Source: Paracoccus denitrificans
Lineage (GTDB): Bacteria; Pseudomonadota; Alphaproteobacteria; Rhodobacterales; Rhodobacteraceae
Direction of reading: 5' to 3'
Assembly: GCA_005768755.1 (NCBI GenBank)
Contig: VAFL01000042.1
Coordinates: forward strand, 1 to 7,470
Length of the DNA: 7,470 nt
The position numbers were made by a program, and so were the translations under genes. The notes under the pieces were generated by a model. The model searched no databases. It was not told the origin of the DNA and was given only the letters and a program-made list of their open reading frames with translations. Shown here in pieces: positions 1 through 7,231 of this stretch. The stretch's first letter is position 1; each line of letters starts with the position of its first letter.

Positions 1-22
1 ATGAAACGCGCCCCTCGCAGCC

Positions 23-54
23 TTCAACACCATGTTTTATATAGGAAATATAAT
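23..54 (+). promoter_or_regulatory. Candidate promoter upstream of the T6SS cargo cassette
   Basis: A perfect TATAAT hexamer lies at 49-54 in an AT-rich patch that stands out from the GC-rich surroundings. A weak -35-like TTCAAC lies at 23-28, but the 20-base spacing is too long for a good sigma-70 promoter. The -10 box is about 60 bases before the proposed adaptor start. The call rests on one hexamer, and the cassette may instead be read through from an upstream vgrG outside the window. Confidence 0.25.
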
Positions 55-115
55 GGTCAGGACAGCGAAATCAGCGCCTTACTTGGGAAATGTGGGATCT
101 TATTGTTAATTTTGC

Positions 116-1450
116 ATGACTGAACGAGGCGCCGATTTTTGGCTAGTACCTGACGCCGAGGTGTCGTCGAATCGACGCTGTGCCTGCCGCATCCAGCAGC
201 TAGAAAAGGTAAGTCCGCTTGTCTGCCGTATCGGCGCATCTTGCGGAAACATACCGCATGTTCTGGAGGAACCACTGTTCCATGGCTTCGATGGGGTCGA
301 GGGGATGCCCTCGACCTACGCCATCCTTGATGCCAGTAAAATCGAGGACTTGCCGGATCTTCTGAAAAGGTCAGGTCTGGAGCACCGATGTCTTTTCAAA
401 GGAGAGGCTGCGCTTGAAATGGGGCACGTCGCACCGTGGATCGTAGGGCTTGTGCCGGAGAACCGCTTCGTTCGACGACTGTTCACCGGAGGAGGGCCAC
501 CTTTTGGGCTGTGGCACCCCGAAGCCGGCATATTTTGCCGCAGCACTGCTTCGCTTGATGATTTATGGCGGCACTTCCGAAAGTTCGTTCGGCTGAAAGC
601 TGAAAGTGGCAAATGGTTCTATTTCCGATTTTGGGAACCGAGGTTGCTGCCGGTCCTTTGTGAGCGTTCGCACCCAGTGCTGTTTCCCGCCAGGTCTGCG
701 CCCCTGCTTTCCGTTGTCGCACCCACCTCTAAAGAAACGCATTTCGTAATGCCAGACGCGCTGGCAACGTCGAATGGCCAGACTTTGCTATCAGACGATC
801 TGCAAGACGCCCTGCATCAGGCTTCTGAAACGCGTTTCGCAGTCAACTTTGGTCAGGAACTTGCAACAGCGGCACCTAAGCGAATGCGGCAGCTAGGGCT
901 TTCCGACAGCGCCCCCGTTGCGCGAATGATCACCGTAGTGCTTAATCATCTTCGGCCGCTTGGCTTTCAGAAATCCAGCGACATCGGACGCGTGGCGGCG
1001 TGCGGCTTGTTCTATGGTAGCCATTTCTTGTTGGACCCTCGCATCATTCCTCTGGCGGATCGATTTCTCGCAGACAAGCGACGCGTCCCTTCGTTACGTG
1101 CACGCGACTTTCAGTCGGCCCTTCAGCGCGATCCGACCGTCACCGCGATGCTTGATGGTGGCTCCGTCTGGAACGTTGCGAAGCAACTGGAGCGAGCGCA
1201 GTACGCGGCACCTCCGCGCGACAGGTTCGTTGAGGTCTGCGAACGTCATCAGCCCGCCGGATTTTCAACTGTCAAGCGAATTGCGCACCCCATACTGGCG
1301 CAACTTTTCACGCCGTATTTCCTTGCTGACCCACTACGCACGATATGGCAGCAGGTATTTTCTCTGCCCGACCACGAATTTATTCGATCAGCTCATTCAG
1401 AACTCGATCGCATGTTGAACATAGATCACGGGACCGCTCGCGATGAATGA
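116..1450 (+). CDS. DUF4123-domain T6SS effector adaptor/chaperone
   Basis: A 444-residue protein with a DUF4123 domain at about residues 66-187. Recognisable pieces are YAILDASKIEDLPDLL (68-83), SGLEHRCLFKGEAA (86-99), the RRLFTGG segment (120-126), WRHFRKF (151-157) and GKWFYFRFWEPRLLP (165-179). DUF4123 proteins (Tap-1/TEC type) are cytosolic adaptors that load a specific cargo effector onto its VgrG spike. The C-terminal half (about 225-435) looks helical and matches no family I recognise; such tails often give cargo specificity. The stop codon lies 8 bases inside the effector gene, the usual adaptor-effector arrangement. The start is uncertain: there is no clear Shine-Dalgarno before 116, and residues 1-48 look unlike the family, whose homology normally begins about 15-20 residues before YAILD. 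A GTG at 161 or the ATG at 305 are alternatives, the latter probably too short. The family is sure; the first 50 residues are not. Confidence 0.9.
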   Translation: MTERGADFWLVPDAEVSSNRRCACRIQQLEKVSPLVCRIGASCGNIPHVLEEPLFHGFDGVEGMPSTYAILDASKIEDLPDLLKRSGLEHRCLFKGEAALEMGHVAPWIVGLVPENRFVRRLFTGGGPPFGLWHPEAGIFCRSTASLDDLWRHFRKFVRLKAESGKWFYFRFWEPRLLPVLCERSHPVLFPARSAPLLSVVAPTSKETHFVMPDALATSNGQTLLSDDLQDALHQASETRFAVNFGQELATAAPKRMRQLGLSDSAPVARMITVVLNHLRPLGFQKSSDIGRVAACGLFYGSHFLLDPRIIPLADRFLADKRRVPSLRARDFQSALQRDPTVTAMLDGGSVWNVAKQLERAQYAAPPRDRFVEVCERHQPAGFSTVKRIAHPILAQLFTPYFLADPLRTIWQQVFSLPDHEFIRSAHSELDRMLNIDHGTARDE

Positions 1451-3143
1451 CGAAAGCATGGAGTTTCGCGCGGCGCAGGACGCGGCGGCATCGCAATCAG
1501 GCAACGCCGTTCGTGGTGGCACAGCCAGATGCCACGAAGGCAACTGGATCCATGTTCGCTACGAGTATACAGAAGGCGATCCGGTCACCGACGCAACGTA
1601 TGTCGTGCAAAAGCCAAACAACGGACGTCCGGGCGGCGAGGTTCTGCTGGAAGGCGTCCTCTCGATCGGACCGAACGCACCACATGACTTCGTGCATGTC
1701 CCACTTGGTGATTATTCCGGCGAGGTCGAGGTCTTTTTCATTGATGATCCAACCGAGCCTGTAGCCTACATCGAAGAACAACCGGTCGAGGATGAGAAAG
1801 GCTGGTTCTCACGCGTCGTGCAAGGTGTCCTCGACGGCGGGGAATGGATAGTGGAGGTCGCGCAAGGTGACTTCAACGAAGACATGAGCACGGGCCAGAT
1901 CGTGTCCAATGCGCTTGTCACAGCCATCCCGGTTGTCGATCAGGTGGCAGATTTGCGCGATCTTGTCGCAAACGGCAAATTTCTTATCTGGGACAAGCGC
2001 TATAACGAGATCGGCGTCTGGGTCGGTGTTCTCGCCTGCCTGATCGGGCTTGTTCCATCGCTCGGTTCGCTCGCGAAAGGTGCTATCAAGATCATCTGGC
2101 GCAATGCAGGCGAGATTGGAAGGGCGCTCATTTACATCAACAAAGGGCTGCACCTCAGCGGGAAGAAGATCAACGGCTATCGGTTTATCCGCAAACTGGC
2201 AGACGAAGTCGTTGCGCAGGTCGGGTTTGTAAACCAGAAGTTCGGCGAGCTTCTTGACCAGATGGCAGGCTACATTGGCAGATGGCAAGCGCGTTTCGGT
2301 GGCGGTGCAGAGCTTCTGCAGACGATCGAGGAATTACGTGGTATGTCGCGCGTCAAGCTGGACGAAGCGGCGCAGGAAATTGCTGATCGGATTCGCAAGG
2401 GGCTGGACGAATTTCTGGGACCCGCGTTTCGTGCGCAGGTCGGACAATCGATCATCGTTAGACGCGCAACAGCCGCACTAAGAAGAATGACCGGCCATGC
2501 CAGCTGGCAATCAACGATGACCCGGCCAATCGATATCGAGGTTCTCGAAGCTGGCGCGCGTCCTCTGAACCGCGCCGACGGGGCGAATCTGCTTAGATTG
2601 AACCAGTTGGCGGAGCGGTGGTGTGACGATCTGATCGCCGACCCACGAACACCTGCCAGCCTGAAATCTCTGCCGCGCTCAGTGCTTCTGGACAGTATGA
2701 AAACGTTTGGCGCGCGTCCGGCACTGCGTACCTTTGCTGCGGGCGAGAAAATGACCGTGTATCGTGTCGTTGGTTCCGAAGGCCAGATTCCCGGCGGCTT
2801 CTGGAGCAGGTCCATCCCGCCCGAAACCGAGGACGCTTGGCGAAGCCGCGATGCCGTGCTGAACGAATGGAATGATGGCGGTGCATTCGTCAAAAGCACT
2901 ATCCCGCCGCCGGATGCCGTTCTAGTTGGCCAGATTGGCCCGCAGGATCTGGGCGCGCCCGGCCGCAAGGCACCGAAGCCTGGCTACATGCTGGAAGGCG
3001 GCGGTGAACAGATTTGGGTGCCACGTCATGCAGATGGCCCCGCTACACGCGTTTCAGAATATTATCATACGCCGTGGAACGAGCCAGTTTCTGCGACCAG
3101 ATCAATCGTGCGCGCAGGCCAAGCGGGAGAATGTGATCTATGA
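1443..3143 (+). CDS. T6SS cargo effector, PAAR-less, with C-terminal putative NAD-dependent toxin domain
   Basis: A 566-residue multidomain protein. Residues about 35-105 form a predicted beta-rich module (WIHVRYEY, a P-V turn, LGDYSGEVEVFF) resembling the transthyretin-like sandwiches of T6SS proteins. Residues 142-176 hold GDFNEDMSTGQI and IPVVDQVADLRDLVAN, a segment I know from many T6SS and polymorphic effectors. It is followed by a hydrophobic stretch at 190-218 with GLVPSLGSLAKGA, and then a helical region to about 350. The toxin candidate is about 428-528: YR at 440-441, GGFWS at 451-455, WR at 466-467, WNDGG at 476-480 and EGGGEQIWVP at 518-527. An arginine on the first strand, a middle aromatic/serine strand and a late Glu/Gln match the layout of ADP-ribosyltransferases and TNT-type NAD glycohydrolases, but the exact class is inferred. 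There is no PAAR domain, so delivery should depend on the DUF4123 partner. It overlaps both neighbours, by 8 and 4 bases. An in-frame ATG at 1458 is a possible alternative start. Confidence 0.88.
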   Translation: MNDESMEFRAAQDAAASQSGNAVRGGTARCHEGNWIHVRYEYTEGDPVTDATYVVQKPNNGRPGGEVLLEGVLSIGPNAPHDFVHVPLGDYSGEVEVFFIDDPTEPVAYIEEQPVEDEKGWFSRVVQGVLDGGEWIVEVAQGDFNEDMSTGQIVSNALVTAIPVVDQVADLRDLVANGKFLIWDKRYNEIGVWVGVLACLIGLVPSLGSLAKGAIKIIWRNAGEIGRALIYINKGLHLSGKKINGYRFIRKLADEVVAQVGFVNQKFGELLDQMAGYIGRWQARFGGGAELLQTIEELRGMSRVKLDEAAQEIADRIRKGLDEFLGPAFRAQVGQSIIVRRATAALRRMTGHASWQSTMTRPIDIEVLEAGARPLNRADGANLLRLNQLAERWCDDLIADPRTPASLKSLPRSVLLDSMKTFGARPALRTFAAGEKMTVYRVVGSEGQIPGGFWSRSIPPETEDAWRSRDAVLNEWNDGGAFVKSTIPPPDAVLVGQIGPQDLGAPGRKAPKPGYMLEGGGEQIWVPRHADGPATRVSEYYHTPWNEPVSATRSIVRAGQAGECDL

Positions 3144-3640
3144 CCGAAAGTTACGATGCCTGCGTCAGGGCGTTTGAGGCCAATCTGACTTTTCAAGCCC
3201 CCTACGCCGAGGAAATCAGACGCTTTTTGCACGATGTGATCCTGCGCATCGGATCGGGCAAGACGCTGCTGCCTGCACAATCGGACCTGCTGCTAATAGA
3301 CGATCCGGCAACGATCGCAACCGTAGTCGGCGAATGGGCCGATACCGTCGAGGCGTCTGCCGCGCGACTACGGCAAGTTCTGGCATCTGCAGATGTATTT
3401 ACGGCGGTTCGGTATGCATTGGCTTGGCCGGATGGCCAAGCGCGGCTGTACGAGACGGTGCTGGACATATACAGGTTCGAGGGAAATCCGCTTCTCCGCA
3501 ATCCCTATGAGGCGAGCGAAAGACCCCGCGCCATCTTGAAGGCGGCGTTCCCAGTCAACGTCAACGCGGAAGACCCCCTTGGGGGGCGCGCCGACGAATT
3601 CGCCGATCAACTCGCGCGCCTTGGCAATCCGTGGCGATGA
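3140..3640 (+). CDS. Putative cognate immunity protein of the T6SS effector
   Basis: A 166-residue soluble, acidic, mostly helical protein that I do not recognise as a named family. It begins in an ATGA overlap with the effector stop, with a GGGAG ribosome-binding site at 3125-3129 ten bases upstream, so it is translationally coupled to the toxin. Position directly after the effector, small size and lack of homology to a metabolic family are the standard signs of an immunity gene. There is no signal peptide or membrane segment, so it should act in the cytoplasm, which fits a toxin that consumes or transfers NAD-derived groups there. Notable segments are DPATIATVVGEWADTVEASA (55-74) and the NPLLRNPYEASERPR run (115-129). 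It ends with RLGNPWR. The gene is surely real; the immunity role is inferred from position only. Confidence 0.8.
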   Translation: MTESYDACVRAFEANLTFQAPYAEEIRRFLHDVILRIGSGKTLLPAQSDLLLIDDPATIATVVGEWADTVEASAARLRQVLASADVFTAVRYALAWPDGQARLYETVLDIYRFEGNPLLRNPYEASERPRAILKAAFPVNVNAEDPLGGRADEFADQLARLGNPWR

Positions 3641-3947
3641 GGCATCTGGCAGAGGACGGGGCCCGGAATGATCTTCTGCCGGCCAGCAAGATGTCCTATG
3701 GGTCGCAGCCGCACTTGACCCTTCACCTTTCTACGCGCTGATTTTCTTCTATCAGCCACAATCGACCGATCAAGCTGCGCCATCGCCTTGTGCGGCAGGA
3801 TCAAAGCATTTTGGCCGCACAATCCGACGCTGCCGATGGTCGACCGAGGCGAGGGCGGGTGTTCTTAGCTTGCCAAGGCGGTACAGCATCGATTGAAACG
3901 AAAGGCAATTATCAAAAGATCGCTGGCGAGAAACCCAGCGCTCGTTC

Positions 3948-4115
3948 ATGATTTGGGATATGAACAAAGCAAGACTTCGAGAAGTTTCACACCAGTTGTG
4001 TATTGCCACGGTATTCTTCCTCGATTGTCACTATGCTTTCTTTGCGGCAGGGAAGCTGGCTTATTTTGTCGGAAGATTATCGCTAGCACTTGGACGGTCA
4101 GTGACGAGCGCGTGA
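3948..4115 (+). CDS. Doubtful small ORF with a hydrophobic segment (55 aa)
   Basis: An ATG-to-TGA frame of 55 codons beginning MIWDMNKARLREVSHQ and carrying a moderately hydrophobic stretch (roughly residues 18-47, including ATVFFLDCHYAFFAAGKLAY) that could be one membrane helix. A GGCGAG purine-rich motif lies about 20 bases upstream, too far for a good ribosome-binding site. A different-frame ORF (3893-4123) overlaps it, and neither resembles a known family. It could be a chance frame, a remnant, or a real small membrane protein. I see no decisive evidence for translation. Confidence 0.15.
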   Translation: MIWDMNKARLREVSHQLCIATVFFLDCHYAFFAAGKLAYFVGRLSLALGRSVTSA

Positions 4116-4287
4116 CAGGTTAACATGACGGGAGAGTTTTGTTCGGTACGGGCAAGGACGGCCCTTAGATGACATTCGCCAGCTGCTATGCAGTTCGCCG
4201 AACCGGCCTTTCGTGGCATCGCGCAGAAAAATCGGATACGTGAAGGTCAGCAGTAGGTATTCGAGGAAACTAGAAGTCCCGACCTAA

Positions 4288-4316
4288 TTGCAAAGATCTC
4301 AGACATCAGGTGTACT
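4288..4316 (+). promoter_or_regulatory. Candidate sigma-70-like promoter for mcrBC
   Basis: TTGCAA at 4288-4293 and TGTACT at 4311-4316 are separated by exactly 17 bases and lie 34 bases before the proposed mcrB GTG start. Each hexamer matches four of six consensus positions. The location is right for a promoter of the mcrBC operon, but the match is weak and chance occurrence is possible. I saw no clear operator palindrome around it. Confidence 0.25.
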
Positions 4317-4349
4317 GGTCGGAATTTCCTGACGACCCCGGGGACAGGT

Positions 4350-6152
4350 GTGAAACTTTTCGAGCAGAAAATTGAAGGCGTTCCGCAGTTCGTCAGCTAC
4401 TTCGCGCCGGTCCTTGAGGTCTTGCGCGATCTTGGGGGGCAGGCGCGCCCGAAACAGGTCTTCCAAGAAATCGCGCAGCGACATGAAGTACCGGACGACT
4501 TCCTGAACCAGACCAACAAAAACGGGCAGCCGAAGTTCAACAATCGGGTTGCCTGGGCACGGTTCTACCTTGTTAAGGCCGGCTACCTCTATTCCCCGAA
4601 GCGCGGCGTATGGGCCCTGACTGATGCGGGTGGTTCCATCGAAATGACGGATGACCTCGCCGTCGAGATCTTCAGACAAGAGCATGCGGCACTCAAGGCT
4701 GATGAAGACGAAGACCAGGCACCTGAGGGCGATATCGTCCCGGAAGGCATCAACTATTGGTTCGTCGGTGCAGCATGGGACGAAGGCGACCAGACCCCAC
4801 GCTTCCTTGGTGAAGGCATCTGGCAGAATGGCTATGACGACAAGTTCTCACATCTCGTGAAACAGATGAAGCAGGGCGACCGGATCGCGATAAAGGCGAC
4901 CTACACGCGCAAGAACGAAATGCCGTTCGAGAACCGGGGGCGACCGGTCAGCGCCATGCGCATCAAGGCGATTGGCACGATTACTGGCAATCCGGGGGAC
5001 GGGAAGACTGTCGATGTCGCATGGGAAGAAGTCGACCCGCCACGCGAGTGGTTCTTTTACACTTACCGCACGACTGTTGCCAGGGCTCGCTTCGAGGACG
5101 ACGACATGGCGAGGCAACTGGTGACATTCGCCTTCGACGGGGAAGACCAGGACCTTGCACGGTTCCTGGCGCATCCCTACTGGGCCGAAAAGTACGCCGA
5201 GGACGTCGAACCCCTCACCCTGATCGAGGAGGAGGAGCAGGCGGATGGCGAGACAGATGCGCCTCCGATCGAGCCCTATGGCATCGACGACATCATTGCC
5301 GAGGGCGGGTTCTTGTCGCGTGACGCGCTCGCGAAACTGATTGCACGCTTGGAGGATAAGAAGAACCTGATCCTTCAGGGCGCGCCAGGCACCGGCAAAA
5401 CTTGGCTCGCGAAGCGCCTGGCAAAGGCGCTGATCGGGCGGCGCACACCGAAGCCCGAGCAGCTGCGCTCGGTCCAGTTCCATCCGTCGCTCTCTTACGA
5501 GGATTTCGTGCGAGGCTATCGGCCCAGCTCGACGGGTCTTGTGATCACCGACGGCGTGTTCCTGCAGGTGGTGGAGGCCGCACGCGCCCAGCCCGACATC
5601 GCGCATTTACTCATCATCGAGGAGATCAATCGCGGCAACCCGGCCCAGGTCTTCGGCGAGATGCTCACACTACTCGAGAACACCAAGCGCAGCCGGGCTG
5701 ACGCGATCGAGCTCGCCTACCGAAAACAGCCAGGCGAGCGCGTGCATGTCCCGGACAATCTCTACATCATCGGTACGATGAACGTGGCCGACCGCTCGCT
5801 GGCACTCGTGGATCTGGCGCTTCGGCGGCGCTTCGCCTTCATCTCGCTCGAGCCCATGCTAAACGATTCCTGGGCCGCATGGTGCGCCGATCGCGGGCTC
5901 GACAGCGACATGGTGGATCTGATCCGGGCGCGCATGACGGCGCTGAACGACGAGATATCCGGCGACAGGACTCTAGGTCCGCAGTTCCGCGTCGGCCACT
6001 CCTACATCACGCCAACGGAGCCGCTGGCCGATCCGAAGGGCTGGTTCAACGACGTGATCGAAACGGAGATCGGGCCGCTGCTCGACGAATACTGGTTCGA
6101 TGCGCCCGAGAGGGCTGCCGGAGCAATGGCGCGGCTGCGCGACGGGCTCTGA
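4350..6152 (+). CDS. mcrB: McrB-type GTPase subunit of a modification-dependent restriction system
   Basis: A 600-residue protein with three modules. Residues about 12-92 form an Mrr N-terminal-type winged helix (FAPVLEVLRDLGGQARPKQV, then ARFYLVKAGYLYSPKRGVWALT). Residues about 134-285 form an EVE/PUA-like domain (NYWFVGAAWDEGDQT, KQGDRIAIKATYTR, AIGTITGN, REWFFYTYR), a fold used to read modified bases. Residues about 315-590 are the AAA+ motor with Walker A GAPGTGKT (344-351), Walker B LLIIEEINRGN (420-430), the McrB signature GTMNVADRSLALVDLALRRRF (475-495, GT-MN-ADRS and RRRF being key) and GHSYI (549-553). McrB rings bind modified DNA, hydrolyse GTP and drive the McrC nuclease. It is longer than E. 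coli McrB because its DNA-reading part differs. The start is a GTG with GGGGA 5 bases upstream, consistent with where homology begins. The stop overlaps the mcrC start by one base. The motor is certain; the modified base recognised cannot be told. Confidence 0.95.
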   Translation: MKLFEQKIEGVPQFVSYFAPVLEVLRDLGGQARPKQVFQEIAQRHEVPDDFLNQTNKNGQPKFNNRVAWARFYLVKAGYLYSPKRGVWALTDAGGSIEMTDDLAVEIFRQEHAALKADEDEDQAPEGDIVPEGINYWFVGAAWDEGDQTPRFLGEGIWQNGYDDKFSHLVKQMKQGDRIAIKATYTRKNEMPFENRGRPVSAMRIKAIGTITGNPGDGKTVDVAWEEVDPPREWFFYTYRTTVARARFEDDDMARQLVTFAFDGEDQDLARFLAHPYWAEKYAEDVEPLTLIEEEEQADGETDAPPIEPYGIDDIIAEGGFLSRDALAKLIARLEDKKNLILQGAPGTGKTWLAKRLAKALIGRRTPKPEQLRSVQFHPSLSYEDFVRGYRPSSTGLVITDGVFLQVVEAARAQPDIAHLLIIEEINRGNPAQVFGEMLTLLENTKRSRADAIELAYRKQPGERVHVPDNLYIIGTMNVADRSLALVDLALRRRFAFISLEPMLNDSWAAWCADRGLDSDMVDLIRARMTALNDEISGDRTLGPQFRVGHSYITPTEPLADPKGWFNDVIETEIGPLLDEYWFDAPERAAGAMARLRDGL

Positions 6153-7231
6153 TGGCCTCCGAGATTCCGCTTCGCAACATCTGGATCCTGTTTCTATATG
6201 CTGCCGATCTCGTGCAACTCCGGGGTCGGTTCGAGCGCGATGTCGAGGAGGCCCAGGACTTGCCGGATCTCATCGGCCGCCTGATGGCCCATGTGGTCGA
6301 AGATCGACTTCACCGCAACCTGAGCCGAGGCTACCAGGCGCGGACAGCAGTCCTGCCGCGTGTACGCGGTCGCATCAACATGCTGGCGACAGAGGCGGGC
6401 CAGCTTATGGAGCGCGGTCAGATCGCCTGCCGGTTCGAAGAGCATGTCATGGACACGCCGCGAAACAGGCTGGTCCGCGCTGCGCTTGAACGTCTCTCCG
6501 CCCGCGTCTCCGCCCGCGAAACCGTACATCGTTGTCGCAGCCTCGCGGCGGATTTCGCGCGCGCGGGCGTCTCTGCGCGCAGGCCCTCTCGCGCCGAACT
6601 GGCGACCGACCAGATAGGCAGGAACGAGAATGCGGACAGGATGATGGTGGCACTTGCCCGTATGGTCTTCGATGGGACGATCCCGACCGAAACCCAAGGG
6701 GCCTCGCTGCAGCCCGGTGATGAGATGACCGAGCACCTGATCCGCCGTCTCTTCGAACGCGCCATCGGCAACGCGCTCCGCATAGCCCTCAAGTCAGAGG
6801 GTTGGTCCATTGCCCAGGGGCGACGCCTTACTTGGCCTGTGTCCGGCAAGACCCCAGGCCTCTCCGCGATCCTCCCCGGCATGCAGACCGATATAGAACT
6901 GAACCAACCCAAAATCCGGCGTCACGTGGTCATCGACACCAAATTCACCCGTATTCTGACCAGATCAAACCACAGGGAAGAGATCTTGCGAAGCGGGTAC
7001 CTATACCAGATGTATGCCTATTTACGTACACAGGAGCACATGGAGCAGCCTTCCAGCCTGACCTCGGAAGGAATTGTGCTCCATCCGCAAGTTGGCGGCA
7101 GCGTTGACGAAACCATGGTTATTCAAGGACACCCTATTTCGTTTAGAACAATAGACCTGACCGCGCCCTCAACAGAGTTTGCTTCGCAACTGCACAAGAC
7201 TGCTACTGCTCAAGCGCGGATCGGAATTTGA
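6152..7231 (+). CDS. mcrC: McrC-type nuclease subunit of the McrBC restriction system
   Basis: A 359-residue McrC. It opens with IPLRNIWILFLYAADL (5-20), the usual McrC start block, continues through a region with VLPRVRGRIN (67-76) and CRFEEHVMDTPRNRLVRAAL (93-112), and ends in a PD-(D/E)xK nuclease core: D247 in MQTDIEL (244-250), the D-x-K pair at 262-264 in VVIDTKF, and the downstream YQMYAYL helix (285-291). McrC binds the GTP-bound McrB ring, stimulates it and cuts DNA on translocation. All catalytic residues are present and length matches the family, so the gene looks functional. The ATG shares one base with the McrB stop, giving tight coupling. A longer in-frame reading upstream inside mcrB is rejected because homology starts at this ATG. 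Base composition is visibly less GC-rich after about 6900, and the stop codon sits at the edge of insertion-sequence debris, so the last few residues may not be original. Confidence 0.94.
   Translation: MASEIPLRNIWILFLYAADLVQLRGRFERDVEEAQDLPDLIGRLMAHVVEDRLHRNLSRGYQARTAVLPRVRGRINMLATEAGQLMERGQIACRFEEHVMDTPRNRLVRAALERLSARVSARETVHRCRSLAADFARAGVSARRPSRAELATDQIGRNENADRMMVALARMVFDGTIPTETQGASLQPGDEMTEHLIRRLFERAIGNALRIALKSEGWSIAQGRRLTWPVSGKTPGLSAILPGMQTDIELNQPKIRRHVVIDTKFTRILTRSNHREEILRSGYLYQMYAYLRTQEHMEQPSSLTSEGIVLHPQVGGSVDETMVIQGHPISFRTIDLTAPSTEFASQLHKTATAQARIGI

Larger units (their letters stand above)
3641..4349. other. Gene-poor spacer between T6SS cassette and mcrBC
   Basis: About 700 bases without a convincing gene. 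Stop codons break all frames often, and the regular third-position GC bias of the flanking genes is lost. I found no tRNA, CRISPR, long direct repeat or strong terminator with a T-run. One start-less open frame runs 3672-3896 on the plus strand (reading DVLWVAAALDPSPFYALIFF near its start) and one 55-codon ORF lies at 3948-4115. Either could be decayed coding sequence. The stretch is best read as a junction between two separately acquired modules. Confidence 0.6.

Noticed and set aside
1..123. A 40-codon open frame starting with the ATG at position 1
   Set aside because: It resembles no protein, has no visible ribosome-binding site because the window starts there, and covers the AT-rich promoter-like patch. 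It could be the tail of an upstream gene but nothing supports that.
3423..3440. Inverted repeat CTTGGCC / GGCCAAG inside the immunity gene
   Set aside because: A 7-bp arm with a 4-base loop in mid-gene, no T-run and no repeat elsewhere; likely chance in GC-rich coding sequence.
3575..3590. CCCCCTT-GGGGGG hairpin near the end of the immunity gene
   Set aside because: It lies inside the coding sequence with no T-run, so it is not a credible terminator.
3770..4009. Minus-strand open frame starting MAIHNWCETSRS in the spacer
   Set aside because: No family resemblance, no ribosome-binding site and overlapped by other equally weak frames; not enough to call a gene.
4848..5606. Long minus-strand open frame of about 250 codons opposite mcrB
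   Set aside because: It is the antisense shadow of strongly GC3-biased mcrB and has no recognisable domain.
5879..6151. Longer in-frame upstream extension of mcrC within mcrB
   Set aside because: The extension reads as Arg-rich off-frame mcrB sequence, while McrC family homology begins exactly at the ATG at 6152.
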